A DNA stretch of 64,000 bases from Corynebacterium macginleyi. GTDB lineage: Bacteria > Actinomycetota > Actinomycetes > Mycobacteriales > Mycobacteriaceae. Location: positions 45,892-109,891 of the forward strand of contig NZ_REGE01000007.1 of NCBI RefSeq assembly GCF_003688935.1, read 5' to 3'. Position numbers and translations under genes: made by a program. Below are positions 45,623 through 57,632 of this stretch, piece by piece (position 1 is the first letter of the stretch; each line of letters opens with the position of its first letter). The notes beneath the pieces were generated by a model. That model was not told the DNA's origin. It searched no databases and was given only the letters and a program-made list of their open reading frames with translations.

Positions 45623-45927
45623 ACGCGGCGAGTTGTGTTGTTAATCACTACCTGCGTTACAACGTAAGATACACAACAATTTTTGCAAACCAGTAAATAT
45701 CGCCACTACACCCCACAAAACTCCCCCCTCTTCGCCAAATAAACCCCATTGAACTGGGCTGACACCCTTTACAAATCACCCCCTTCACCCCAGCTGTAAC
45801 CCGCTCGCAAATTTTGTTAACTAGACATTAACTAATGAGTAAAGGTGGCGCGAAAGAAATGACTTATCAACTCGGTTAGAGCTTTGACCAGCATGTACTC
45901 CCCCAACTAACGGGATCACAAAGCAAA
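45623..45927. promoter_or_regulatory. Promoter region of the mctC operon
   Basis: Non-coding. aatttttgcaaacc at 45678-45691 resembles the RamB-box type (AAAGTTTGCAAA). The region is rich in C and A. No gene seen. Confidence 0.4.
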
Positions 45928-45928
45928 A

Positions 45929-45957
45929 GCCACCGACGACGACGTCGCCGGTGGCTT
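45929..45957 (-). terminator. Terminator after aldo/keto reductase
   Basis: On the minus strand agccaccg pairs with cggtggct, followed by a T-rich run (tttgctttg). Confidence 0.75.
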
Positions 45958-45974
45958 CTTTGCCCGAGAGTGCT

Positions 45975-46829
45975 TTAGCCCTCCGCGCCCGGGAATTCGC
46001 GGGGGTCATTAAACATGCGGCCGAAGCCTTTTTGTCCTTCCAAGGAGTCAATCGCTGCGATTTCTTCCTTGCCCAGCTCTAGCTCCGCGGCCGCGAGGTT
46101 CTCCTTGAGCCGCTCGCTGCGAGCGGACTTCGGAATAACGGAAATGCCCTTGGTCATCAGGTACGCCAGCACCACCTGGCCTTCGGTGGCCTCGTGCGCG
46201 GCCGCAATCTTTTGAATCTCCGGGTTATTAAGCACCACACCGCGCGCCAATGGCGACCAGGCCTCTGTCACGATGCCGTGCTTGTGGTGGAATTCGCGCA
46301 GCTCCGGCTGGGTGAATCCAGGGTGCAGCTCCACCTGGTTGAGCACCGGGGTAATGCCGGTTTTCTCAATGAGGTCCTCAAGGACCTCCTCGTAGAAATT
46401 AGCGACGCCGATGGAAGCAATCTGCCCCATTCCCTGCAGGCGGGCAATGGATTCAAAGGTTTCCACGTACAGCCCACCCTGTGGCCATGGCCAGTGGATG
46501 AGGTACAGGTCCAAGTAATCCAGCTGCAGCTTCGCCATGGATTCCTGGAAGGCCTGTTCCGCCTTCTGCGCGCCGTGATGGGAGTGCCAGACCTTGGAGG
46601 TGATAAACAGGTCGTCGCGGGAGACATCACCCGCGTCAATGGCTTGGTTCAGCGCAGTACCCAAGGCCTCTTCGTTCTTGTACAGCGTGGCCGTATCAAA
46701 GTGGCGGTAGCCCAGGTCAATGGCTTCGCGGACTACGCGAATGCATTCATCGTCATTGAGCTTGTAAGTGCCCAGACCGAGCTGGGGCATCTCACGGTCA
46801 TCATTAAAGGAAATCTGTGGCACAGTCAT
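45975..46829 (-). CDS. Aldo/keto reductase (2,5-diketo-D-gluconate reductase type)
   Basis: A 284-aa protein of the AKR family. Catalytic residues fall in YRHFDTATLYKNEEALG (Asp and Tyr), FITSKVWHSHHG (Lys) and LIHWPWPQGG (His). IPKSARSERLKENLAA at the C-terminus is the NADPH-binding segment. Substrate unknown. Start MTVPQISF at 46829; 46838 is a possible alternative. It is monocistronic and bounded by terminators. Confidence 0.9.
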   Translation of the reverse strand: MTVPQISFNDDREMPQLGLGTYKLNDDECIRVVREAIDLGYRHFDTATLYKNEEALGTALNQAIDAGDVSRDDLFITSKVWHSHHGAQKAEQAFQESMAKLQLDYLDLYLIHWPWPQGGLYVETFESIARLQGMGQIASIGVANFYEEVLEDLIEKTGITPVLNQVELHPGFTQPELREFHHKHGIVTEAWSPLARGVVLNNPEIQKIAAAHEATEGQVVLAYLMTKGISVIPKSARSERLKENLAAAELELGKEEIAAIDSLEGQKGFGRMFNDPREFPGAEG

Positions 46830-46896
46830 AGTTCCCATTGTGCCGCAGTTTGGTCTCTTTTGCGGTCGCTAGCGGGCACTTACTTTTCCCACCAAA

Positions 46897-46924
46897 TGAA
46901 AAGGGCTCCCCCTTAAGGAGAGCC
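46897..46924 (-). terminator. Terminator after FKBP gene
   Basis: On the minus strand ggctctcc pairs with gggagcc, followed by cttttcattt. Confidence 0.75.
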
Positions 46925-46946
46925 GATTCACCGTTTTTGGTGCAAA

Positions 46947-47306
46947 TTAATTGGCACGAATGAGGTCGATGATAAAAACTAGGGTGCGGCCAGACAGTGG
47001 GTGCGCACCGCCGGCGGGGCCGTAGGCCTTTTCCGGCGGAATGATGAGTTGACGGCGACCACCGACCTTCATCCCCGGGATACCCTCTTGCCAGCCGGCA
47101 ATGAGACCGCTCAGCGGAAACTCGATGGACTGGCCACGGTCCCATGAGGAATCGAATTCTTGGTTGGTCTCATATTCGGCACCAACGTAGTGGACCTCCA
47201 CTACGCCACCAGGCTGGGCTTCAGCGCCATCGCCGACGACAATATCCTCGATGACGAGGTCGGTCGGCGCTGGGCCAGACTGGGCTTCAATAACAGGTTT
47301 ATCCAT
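46947..47306 (-). CDS. FKBP-type peptidyl-prolyl isomerase
   Basis: A 119-aa protein without a signal peptide. FKBP core is clear: EVHYVGAEY, EFDSSWDRGQSIEFPLSGLIAGWQEGIPGMKVGGRR, IIPPEKAYG and HPLSGRTLVFIIDL. It isomerises prolyl bonds in protein folding. The start ATG 47306 (MDKPVIEAQ) follows AAGGAGA; a longer frame to 47468 is a shadow into gltA. It lies 121 bp after gltA on the same strand, as in C. glutamicum. Confidence 0.95.
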   Translation of the reverse strand: MDKPVIEAQSGPAPTDLVIEDIVVGDGAEAQPGGVVEVHYVGAEYETNQEFDSSWDRGQSIEFPLSGLIAGWQEGIPGMKVGGRRQLIIPPEKAYGPAGGAHPLSGRTLVFIIDLIRAN

Positions 47307-47427
47307 GGGGATGATTCTCCTTGGGAAATCTAGTTTGTTCGTGCGGTCGCAATAAAACCGAACCGAGCTGCACCAATTATAGTGCTCAAGCCCGATTCGG
47401 CTGAATTGGGGGCGACCAAAGCGCCTC

Positions 47428-49996
<2,569 letters not shown>

Positions 49997-50007
49997 GTCA
50001 CCAACAT

Positions 50008-50040
50008 GCCCCGGCGCCTCGCATGGCGCGGGGGCTTTTC
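50008..50040 (+). terminator. Terminator after serC
   Basis: gccccggcgcc pairs with ggcgcgggggc, followed by ttttc. Confidence 0.85.
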
Positions 50041-50102
50041 GCGTTATAGTTGACTGCATCACAAACCCGTCCTTCCGTCGATAGGCAAAGGAGCGCCACA
50101 CT

Positions 50103-50948
50103 ATGCGCGAGCTGTTTCTCGTTGACAGCAAATCGAGCGAAGACTCGTTGGTGCTACGCACCGAAGAAGGCGAAGAATTTTCCCTTCCCATTACCGATGG
50201 GCTGCGTTCCGCCCTCACGCCCGCCGCTAACCAGTCGGAACCGAAGCTAGCGCCAATGCCGAAAACCTCGCGCGAAAGGGAAGAAAAACAGATCCGCCCG
50301 GCCGAGATTCAACACCGCATCCGCGCCGGTGCCTCCACGGCAGAGCTCGCGGAAGAAATGTGCGTGGATGACTCGCGCATTGAGCCCTTTGCCTACCCGG
50401 TGATGCTGGAGCGCAATCGCATTTCTGAGCTAGCCAAGCAGGCCCACCCGGTGCGCGAAGACGGCCCGGCCAAGCTCACCCTCTGGGAAATACTGGCAAG
50501 TTCCTTTGCCGCCCGGGGCCACTCCCTCTCGGAATCCACGTGGGACGCCTACCGCCACCAGGGCGAACCGTGGGTGGTGCGCGTGACCTGGAAAGCGGGC
50601 CTTTCTAAAAACGAGGCGGAATGGACTTTCAAACAGTCCATGTCCTCCCCCGCTACGGTCGAAGCCCGTAACTCGGTCGCGGCTGATCTAACGGACCCAG
50701 ACTTCGTACAGCCGGTACGCTCACTGACCTCTTTGGGCAGCGGCCGCTATGACGAGGCCATTGACGGCGATCAGCCCGCCAACGTCACCGATATTTCCGG
50801 TTCCAGCGAAGAGACGGAGGAAGAGGAGTTCCTGCAAAATCCTTCCGCCGCACCGAAGCCATTGAAGCGCCGCCGCAAGGCCGTGACCCCACACTGGGAG
50901 GACGTTCTCTTGGGCGTTCGATCCAGCACCAAACGCCCAAAGGACTAA
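50103..50948 (+). CDS. sepH: Septation protein SepH (DUF3071)
   Basis: A 281-aa protein. N-terminal DUF3071 domain: MRELFLVDSKSSEDSLVLRTEEGEEFSLPITDGLRSAL; a helix-turn-helix-like stretch RIRAGASTAELAEEM follows. The middle is conserved (WDAYRHQGEPWVVRVTWKAG) and the C-terminus is acidic then basic (KPLKRRRK). SepH interacts with FtsZ and promotes Z-ring formation in Streptomyces and mycobacteria. The next gene begins after 3 bp, so it is likely cotranscribed. Confidence 0.9.
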   Translation: MRELFLVDSKSSEDSLVLRTEEGEEFSLPITDGLRSALTPAANQSEPKLAPMPKTSREREEKQIRPAEIQHRIRAGASTAELAEEMCVDDSRIEPFAYPVMLERNRISELAKQAHPVREDGPAKLTLWEILASSFAARGHSLSESTWDAYRHQGEPWVVRVTWKAGLSKNEAEWTFKQSMSSPATVEARNSVAADLTDPDFVQPVRSLTSLGSGRYDEAIDGDQPANVTDISGSSEETEEEEFLQNPSAAPKPLKRRRKAVTPHWEDVLLGVRSSTKRPKD

Positions 50949-50951
50949 ACA

Positions 50952-51782
50952 GTGGACATTTCTCATGCCATTCTCACGCTGTGGTATGTCTCCCGCCCCG
51001 GCGCTGAAGAAGTTCTCAAAACCGAACCCAAGGCGGACCGCGGGTTCGGCCGCAAGTTCCTAGCCCAGCTCAACCCAAAATTCCCGGTCACCCCGATTGG
51101 GCAATTCCCCCTCAATCGGTCCGCGCAGACGGATCCGAATGAATACTACATCGGCGGCTACCCGGGGATTACCGTGGTGCAAACGGTCTGCGAGGGCGGT
51201 TCCGTCCTCCTGTCCCAGCTGCCAAAAGACCTGCTACGCGCAGTCCCCGCCCAGCGGGTTATCGGCCTCGTCAGCACCGCAGACAAGGACTACGCGGGCT
51301 TCGCGCTGTGGGAAGGCGGTGAGCTCAAGCGCTGCCTGTGCGCAACCCGCGACCGCCTCTACGAGGACACCGGCCTGCCTGAGCCTTTTGAGGCACCGTT
51401 CTGGGCCGGCGAAAAGGACGAATCCTTGGGCGGCATTTCCCTGCCGTTTCGGCCCCACAGCATCATGGAAGCCGCCCAAGAACACTGGTTGGGCATCACC
51501 GTAGGGCGCGAGGGCCCGGATCTAGACGTCGTGGGCTACGCCATCGACGGTCGCCCAGAACCCAAAATCGATCCCCCGAAGCCACAGCAGCCTGTCAGCG
51601 AACTCGCCGCCCAGTCAGCGAATAAGCTGGGCCTGAACGATTATGACGACTACGAGGATCATGATGCCGAGCCGGGTTCCACCGGCGACGAGATCCTTTC
51701 TGCCGCCAAGCACCTCAGCTCACTAATAGGCAATTGGGGACGTCAAACTTTCAAATCGCTTAAGGAACGCTGGCGCTCATAA
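50952..51782 (+). CDS. Conserved hypothetical protein, possibly DUF6928-like
   Basis: A 276-aa protein starting GTG 50952, MDISHAILTLWYVSRPGAEEVLK. The first 190 residues form a compact soluble domain (RGFGRKFLAQLNP, TPIGQFPLNRSA, FALWEGGELKRCLCATRD), followed by a disordered acidic linker (NDYDDYEDHDAEPG) and an amphipathic tail. I am not certain of the family. It is next to sepH and its 3' end overlaps the rRNA methylase gene by 40 bp. Confidence 0.7.
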   Translation: MDISHAILTLWYVSRPGAEEVLKTEPKADRGFGRKFLAQLNPKFPVTPIGQFPLNRSAQTDPNEYYIGGYPGITVVQTVCEGGSVLLSQLPKDLLRAVPAQRVIGLVSTADKDYAGFALWEGGELKRCLCATRDRLYEDTGLPEPFEAPFWAGEKDESLGGISLPFRPHSIMEAAQEHWLGITVGREGPDLDVVGYAIDGRPEPKIDPPKPQQPVSELAAQSANKLGLNDYDDYEDHDAEPGSTGDEILSAAKHLSSLIGNWGRQTFKSLKERWRS

Positions 51783-52549
51783 AAGGAAATAGCAGCCGCG
51801 GTCGCAACATTGAGGGAATCGGTACCTGGAGCCATCGGTATCCGCGCGCGGATATCGGTGGCTTTCATCGCGTGCTCAGTAAGCCCGGGGCCCTCCGCGC
51901 CGACCAGCATGGCCACCTTATCCTGTCCGTGCATGGCCTCTGCCAGGTGGACCGCCTGCGGGTTGGGGGTTAAGGAAATAAGGGTAAAGGAGGCATCGAC
52001 AAGCGCCTGCAAGGAACGCTGCCACGTGGTGAAACCGCCCTCCAAGTGGGCGAAGGGCAAGCGCAGCACATGGCCCATGGATACACGCACCGAGCGACGA
52101 TAGAGCGGATCCGCAGCACCTGAGCCCAGCAGCACAGCATCCACATTCATACCCGCCGCGTGGCGGAAAATAGCGCCGATATTTTCATGATCCCCCACGC
52201 CTTCCAGTACGGCGATGGTGCGGCTGTGCTTAAGAATCTCGCCCAACTCCGGTTCTGGGGCGCGGTCCGCGGCGGCTACCAGCCCGCGGTGCATATCAAA
52301 CCCGGCGACCTCGGCGAGGGTCTCGCGCGAAACCTCGTAGACAGGGCACTCCGGCTCGCCGTACTCAGCAAAGAAGGCTTCCAACTTCTGAGAAAAGCCC
52401 ACCAGGCAGCGCATGGGGAACCGCGATGCCATCAGGCGGGCGACCACCAAAGGGCCTTCTGCAATGACCAAACCCTCGCCGGATTTATCGGATTTGTTGA
52501 GGTTGCGAATATCATCCAGACGAGGGTCACGGGGATCAGAAATATGCAT
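51743..52549 (-). CDS. SpoU/TrmH-family RNA methyltransferase
   Basis: A 268-aa SPOUT methyltransferase. The C-terminal half has the knotted SAM-binding motifs: VLEGVGDHENIGAIFRHAAG, ALLVGAEGPGLTEHAM and IPMAPGTDSLNVATAAAISFYE. It uses SAM to methylate ribose 2'-O in RNA; which RNA is not shown. The N-terminus MHISDPRDPRLDDIRNL is typical. ATG 52549 was chosen; a longer frame overlaps the permease gene. It is convergent and overlaps the previous gene. Confidence 0.9.
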   Translation of the reverse strand: MHISDPRDPRLDDIRNLNKSDKSGEGLVIAEGPLVVARLMASRFPMRCLVGFSQKLEAFFAEYGEPECPVYEVSRETLAEVAGFDMHRGLVAAADRAPEPELGEILKHSRTIAVLEGVGDHENIGAIFRHAAGMNVDAVLLGSGAADPLYRRSVRVSMGHVLRLPFAHLEGGFTTWQRSLQALVDASFTLISLTPNPQAVHLAEAMHGQDKVAMLVGAEGPGLTEHAMKATDIRARIPMAPGTDSLNVATAAAISFYERQRSLSDLKV

Positions 52550-52559
52550 GCAGCCCAGG

Positions 52560-53960
52560 CTAGCCGATGGCATCCGAAATAGGATCGATGCCAAAATAAA
52601 TAACAAAGAGCCCGGCAAGCAGCCACATAATCCAGTGCACCTGCTTGGCTTTGCCAGCAAAGGTAGACATGAGCGCGAAGGTAATAAAACCCACGCCAAT
52701 GCCGTTGGCAATGGAATAGGTAAACGGCATGACCACGATGGTAAGGAAGGCCGGAATGGCCACTTCCATGCGGGTCCATGGGATATCCGTGAGCTGTGCC
52801 GCCATCATGACACCGACGATGACCAAGACAGGCGCTGCGGCCTCGATAGGAACGATTTCATAAAGCGGGGTGAAAAACATGGCGGCGATAAAAAGCAATC
52901 CGGTCATGATATTGGCCAGACCGGTACGCGCACCATCGGCAATGCCCGCAGAGGAATCCGCAAAGACGGTATTAGAAGATACCGACCCCACGCCACCGGC
53001 GACCGCGCCGGCGCCTTCTACGACCAACGCCTTCTGCATACCCGGCAGGTTGCCGTTATCATCCACGAGCTTGGCCTGCTTGCCCAACCCGGTCATGGTG
53101 CCCATGGCATCAAAGAAATTAGTCAACAGCAGGGTGAAGATGAGCAGCACCGTAGAAATCACGCCGATCTTGGCAAAGGCGCCGACCAGATTCACATCGC
53201 CCACGATGGAAAGATCCGGCAGGCCACCCAACGCATCCGGGGCCTCCGGGGCGGCCATACCCCAGTCCTCCGAGCCCGTGAAGGCCTGAACGACGAAGGC
53301 AATCACCGTATTGAGGATAATGGCAATAAATAGCCCGCCTGGCACTGTGCGGATGACCATGAAAGCACAAATCAACAGGCCAATAACGAAGACCACCGCC
53401 GGCCAGGTGGCAATCGAGCCATTAATCCCCAGCCCCACCGGCACGGTGGTCTGTGCGGCATCGGGCACGCGAGTAACAAACCCGCCGTCTACAAAACCGA
53501 TGATGGCGATGAACATGCCAATACCCACGCCCATAGCAGCCTTCATGGGCTGTGGGATGGCATCAAATACCGCGGTGCGGAAACCAGACACGGCGAGCAG
53601 GACGATAATAAGGCCCTCAATAACCACCAGGCCCATGGCTTCTTGCCAAGTCAGCCCGCTGGTGGCGACCATACCGATGGCAACGAAGGTATTCATGCCT
53701 AGGCCAGCAGCCATGGCAAAGGGGTATTTGGCAATCGCACCGAAGGCGATGGACATGACGCCGGCGACGAGCGCCGTGGCTGCGGCAACCTGCGGCACGC
53801 CTAGGGTATAGCCCTCCGCGTCCGGGCTCGTGCCCAGGATCAGCGGGTTGAGCAAAATGATATACGCCATGGCGAAGAACGAGACCGTTCCCGCTCGTAG
53901 CTCAGTTCCGATAGTGGAACCACGTTCAGAAATATGGAAATAGCGATCGAGAGTGGCTTT
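52560..53960 (-). CDS. NCS2-family (AzgA-type) purine permease
   Basis: A 466-aa protein with about 12-14 membrane helices. ISERGSTIGTELRAGTVSFFAMAYIILLNP, MAAGLGMNTFVA, and NFFDAMGTMTGLGKQAKLVDDNG fit the adenine/guanine/hypoxanthine group. GTG 53960 has AAGGGG at a good distance, so I prefer it to GTG 53978. It lies 10 bp before the rRNA methylase. Confidence 0.9.
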   Translation of the reverse strand, partial: KATLDRYFHISERGSTIGTELRAGTVSFFAMAYIILLNPLILGTSPDAEGYTLGVPQVAAATALVAGVMSIAFGAIAKYPFAMAAGLGMNTFVAIGMVATSGLTWQEAMGLVVIEGLIIVLLAVSGFRTAVFDAIPQPMKAAMGVGIGMFIAIIGFVDGGFVTRVPDAAQTTVPVGLGINGSIATWPAVVFVIGLLICAFMVIRTVPGGLFIAIILNTVIAFVVQAFTGSEDWGMAAPEAPDALGGLPDLSIVGDVNLVGAFAKIGVISTVLLIFTLLLTNFFDAMGTMTGLGKQAKLVDDNGNLPGMQKALVVEGAGAVAGGVGSVSSNTVFADSSAGIADGARTGLANIMTGLLFIAAMFFTPLYEIVPIEAAAPVLVIVGVMMAAQLTDIPWTRMEVAIPAFLTIVVMPFTYSIANGIGVGFITFALMSTFAGKAKQVHWIMWLLAGLFVIYFGIDPISDAIG

Positions 53961-54014
53961 CACGCCGTGCCCCTTCACGTAGAGCGGTATTTTTTACGCC
54001 CTAAGTGTGCTTCC

Positions 54015-54683
54015 TCAATCCGCAATTTCAAAATCTTGGTAAATGGGCTTTTCATCGTCGAAGGCCACGGCCGGCACCTTCTCCTCGCGCACCCGCGTTT
54101 GCGAATGCGCACCACAACCGTAGCGCGCATGTACCACCCGGCCATCAGCAGAATACTCATTGGCGCATATCCCAAAGTTATCCATTGACTGCATATAAAA
54201 CGCGCACGTGCGGCACTGCAGGTGCGCCTTGGCTGCCATCTCCGCGGTGGGGCCATACTCTTGTTGCCAGCGCTGCTTGGCATCCGCTAAGCCCTTGGCA
54301 GAAAGCTCATTTCCATCCAGGCGCTCATCATCGATGGCCGGCGGCATAAGGTCCCCCGGGCCCAAATCCCCCGGCAGCACGCGGTCCGCATACGGCACCC
54401 ATTTCGGCGCCTGCAGCGCTTCTCCGCCCGGCACCAGCGCAACCTCGTTGACGGTGACGTAGCGCGAACCTTCCGCACACGCGATCACGGCCTGCCACTC
54501 CCAGCCCAGGTAGCCTGGCATATCCGCCTCGAAGCGATGGGTGGCAACGTTGCGGCCCATGCCAGCTACGCCCCTATGCTTGCCGATGCCCCCTTCGCCC
54601 ACTTCTTCCAATGCTTCACGAGCAATGCGCACGGCACGGGAATCGATCAACGGATTTGCTTGTCGCTTACTCACGCCCCTCAT
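54015..54683 (-). CDS. DUF3027 protein
   Basis: A 222-aa cytoplasmic protein of a conserved actinobacterial family. Features: HRFEADMPGYLGWEWQAVIACAEGSRYVTVNEVALVPGGEAL, and a cysteine set (CRTCAFYMQ...CANEYS...YGCGAHSQ) that could bind a metal. Function unknown. The next gene downstream on its strand is the purine permease. Confidence 0.85.
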   Translation of the reverse strand: MRGVSKRQANPLIDSRAVRIAREALEEVGEGGIGKHRGVAGMGRNVATHRFEADMPGYLGWEWQAVIACAEGSRYVTVNEVALVPGGEALQAPKWVPYADRVLPGDLGPGDLMPPAIDDERLDGNELSAKGLADAKQRWQQEYGPTAEMAAKAHLQCRTCAFYMQSMDNFGICANEYSADGRVVHARYGCGAHSQTRVREEKVPAVAFDDEKPIYQDFEIAD

Positions 54684-54721
54684 TATTCATGATGACCCGC
54701 CAACAGTGGTACATATGGTGC

Positions 54722-55504
54722 ATGTCGTTTCTCCGCCGCGCCACACTCATTGCCGTGCCCTGCTGCGCGCTGACCGCCTGTTCTTCTAACACTCCCAACT
54801 CTCCCGATTCCTCCACCCCTGAGCACCTATCCGTGGAGGTCCTCGAGACCGCGCCACTGCCGGAGAACTCCTTTACCCAGGGTCTAGAAGAAGACGGTAA
54901 GGGCAATCTCTTACTCGGCACCGGGAAATGGGGTGAATCCCGGCTCATTCGCTTCTCCCCTGCAAGCGGCGAAGTCCTGCAGGAACGGGCGCTCGATGAT
55001 TCCTTTTTTGGGGAGGGCATCACCCGGTACAACGATTCCATTTGGCAATTGACCTGGAAGCGCGGGCAGGCCCTGCGCTATGATAACGACTTCCAGCACA
55101 CAGGGACCGCCACCTATGCCGGCGAAGGCTGGGGATTATGCGCCCACCAGGACGAGCTCGTCATGTCTGATGGAACCTCTACCCTGCGCCACATGGATCC
55201 GGAAACCTTTGCGCAGCGCTCCACCACCGAGGTCACCCTCGAGGGCTTACCGGTGGACAATCTCAATGAGCTGGAATGCGTGGACGGTGATGTCTATGCC
55301 AATGTGTGGCAGAGCAACGATATCTACCGCATCGATCCGTCCTCCGGAGAGGTGACCGCGGTGATTTCTACCGATGCCATCGATAAATCTAAATACACCG
55401 ATCCCGATGATGTTTTAAACGGTATCGCCCATATAGAGGGCACCGATGAATTCTGGCTTACCGGCAAGCGCTGGAATGAGCTCTACCGCGTTCGAGTAAA
55501 GTAA
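54722..55504 (+). CDS. Glutaminyl-peptide cyclotransferase-type lipoprotein
   Basis: A 260-aa protein. Lipobox LTAC with Cys20 after a short signal (MSFLRRATLIAVPCCA). The main domain has NSFTQGLEED, GEGITRYNDSIWQLTWKRGQALRYD, EGWGLCAH, NELECVDGDVYANVWQSNDIYRID and WFLTGKRWNELY-type end: the beta-propeller fold of the bacterial/plant glutaminyl cyclase group. It forms pyroglutamate at N-termini of peptides. It is exported and anchored. Followed by DUF2771 after 6 bp. Confidence 0.88.
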   Translation: MSFLRRATLIAVPCCALTACSSNTPNSPDSSTPEHLSVEVLETAPLPENSFTQGLEEDGKGNLLLGTGKWGESRLIRFSPASGEVLQERALDDSFFGEGITRYNDSIWQLTWKRGQALRYDNDFQHTGTATYAGEGWGLCAHQDELVMSDGTSTLRHMDPETFAQRSTTEVTLEGLPVDNLNELECVDGDVYANVWQSNDIYRIDPSSGEVTAVISTDAIDKSKYTDPDDVLNGIAHIEGTDEFWLTGKRWNELYRVRVK

Positions 55505-55510
55505 TGAGCC

Positions 55511-56044
55511 ATGGCAACCCTTAAGGAAGCAAGGAAAAAGTCGCTGCTGCAAATCCTCGCGCTCATCGTGAGCGTAGCAGTCATCGTCGCCGCCGTGGTG
55601 ATCTTCCAGAGCTGGCGCAACTCGCGGCCAGGACGAGAGCCCAGCGAGATAGCGATTACCGCCTCCGTAGGGGATAAGACCACAGAAGTCACGCCCTACC
55701 TCGTGTGCGAGCCGGGAACCGATTGCCCCGAAGGCGATGTCCCCCAGCTAACGGTGGGCGAAGATGACACCTTACATTTGGAGATTCCCAAGGAGATCTC
55801 GAACCACCAATGGAAGGTGCTTTCCATTTATGATGACCCCGCCGCCAATGACGAAACCTTGCACGGTGCGAATGAAGCGAGCGAGGTAGATATCCCCGGT
55901 TCGGTAGATCCCATCGAGGCATCGACCGGCGAGCGCCCCCGCCTCATGGTGGTGGAAGTCTCCTCCCTCATGATTGGTACCGATGATGAGGGCGAAGAAA
56001 CCCCCCTCGCCACCGTGTGGTCCCTATCCACCATGCAGGATTAG
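55511..56044 (+). CDS. DUF2771 membrane-anchored protein
   Basis: A 177-aa protein with one membrane helix (about 13-34, ILALIVSVAVIVAAVVIF) and a periplasmic domain with paired cysteines (LVCEPGTDCPEGD). It matches DUF2771. Its stop overlaps that of the convergent cold-shock gene by 4 bp. It is probably cotranscribed with the cyclotransferase gene. Confidence 0.82.
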   Translation: MATLKEARKKSLLQILALIVSVAVIVAAVVIFQSWRNSRPGREPSEIAITASVGDKTTEVTPYLVCEPGTDCPEGDVPQLTVGEDDTLHLEIPKEISNHQWKVLSIYDDPAANDETLHGANEASEVDIPGSVDPIEASTGERPRLMVVEVSSLMIGTDDEGEETPLATVWSLSTMQD

Positions 56045-56421
56045 CTATCCAAATCCTTCGCAATCGCGCGAAGGATTTCTGCTACTTGGCGCCCGGTCTT
56101 ACGCTCAGGGTAGCGCCCTGAGTTCAGCACCGGCTGCACCTGCGATTCCAGCAGGGTCATAACATCAGAGACCATGCTACCGAGCGCTTCTGGCTTGCGC
56201 GATGGCGTGCGGCGGCGCGGCTTATCCAGCACGCGCACCCGCAGTGCCTGCGGTCCGCGGCGCCCTGCCGCGAAATCGAATTCGATGCGCTGTCCCGGAA
56301 AGATTTCTTCTACGCCCTTGGGCAGGACATTCCGGCCGACGTAAACGTCTTCATCGCCGGGGTTGCTCACGAAACCGAAACCTTTCTCGGCGTCATACCA
56401 CTTCACTTTGCCAATGGGCAT
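56041..56421 (-). CDS. Cold-shock-domain protein
   Basis: A 126-aa protein. The N-terminal cold-shock domain (GKVKWYDAEKGFGFVSNPGDEDVYV, then ...VLPKGVEEIFPGQRIEFDFAAGRRGPQALRVRVL) carries an RNP-1 motif (KGFGFV). The C-terminal half is an extra helical region (VMTLLESQVQPVLNSG), so it is longer than simple Csp proteins of about 67 aa. It binds single-stranded nucleic acid. It is divergent from rpf across a GlxR-like box. Confidence 0.9.
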   Translation of the reverse strand: MPIGKVKWYDAEKGFGFVSNPGDEDVYVGRNVLPKGVEEIFPGQRIEFDFAAGRRGPQALRVRVLDKPRRRTPSRKPEALGSMVSDVMTLLESQVQPVLNSGRYPERKTGRQVAEILRAIAKDLDS

Positions 56422-57334
<913 letters not shown>

Positions 57335-57347
57335 ATTAGCGCATAGA

Positions 57348-57384
57348 AATTCCCCTCGCCGTCTGCGGCAAGGGGAATTTTTTA
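57348..57384. terminator. Bidirectional terminator after rpf
   Basis: aaattcccct (57348-57357) and aggggaattt (57371-57380) form a perfect stem with T-run to 57383 and A-run on the other side. The stop codon of the small ORF on the minus strand overlaps it. Confidence 0.9.
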
Positions 57385-57567
57385 GCGATTAATGCGGGTA
57401 TAAGGGTGAACGTAGTTCAACTTCTCTGCCGGCATGGGCAGCACTAAATCATCGCCGTAGGGGCTGGAGGCGCCAGCAAAAGGCGCAGAAATTTCCGTAA
57501 TTGCATGCTCGCGATGTTCATTGTCCGGCCAGGCCGGGGATACAAAGCCATTCTTTTCATTCGACAT
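57382..57567 (-). CDS. Small conserved hypothetical protein
   Basis: A 61-aa protein, MSNEKNGFVSPAWPDNEHREH, ending NYVHPYTRINR. No membrane segment. A start with good spacing and an arrangement seen in relatives suggest a real gene, but no function is known. It is convergent with rpf and shares its terminator. Confidence 0.6.
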   Translation of the reverse strand: MSNEKNGFVSPAWPDNEHREHAITEISAPFAGASSPYGDDLVLPMPAEKLNYVHPYTRINR

Positions 57568-57632
57568 AGGCTTATTATTTCAAACCTCAGGCAAAAACGT
57601 AACTCGATCCGGCGCTAAAATTGTCATTTATC

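Noticed and set aside
52413..53333. A 306-codon open frame on the plus strand
   Set aside because: It is opposite the rRNA methylase and purine permease genes, with His/Arg/Gly-rich shadow composition.
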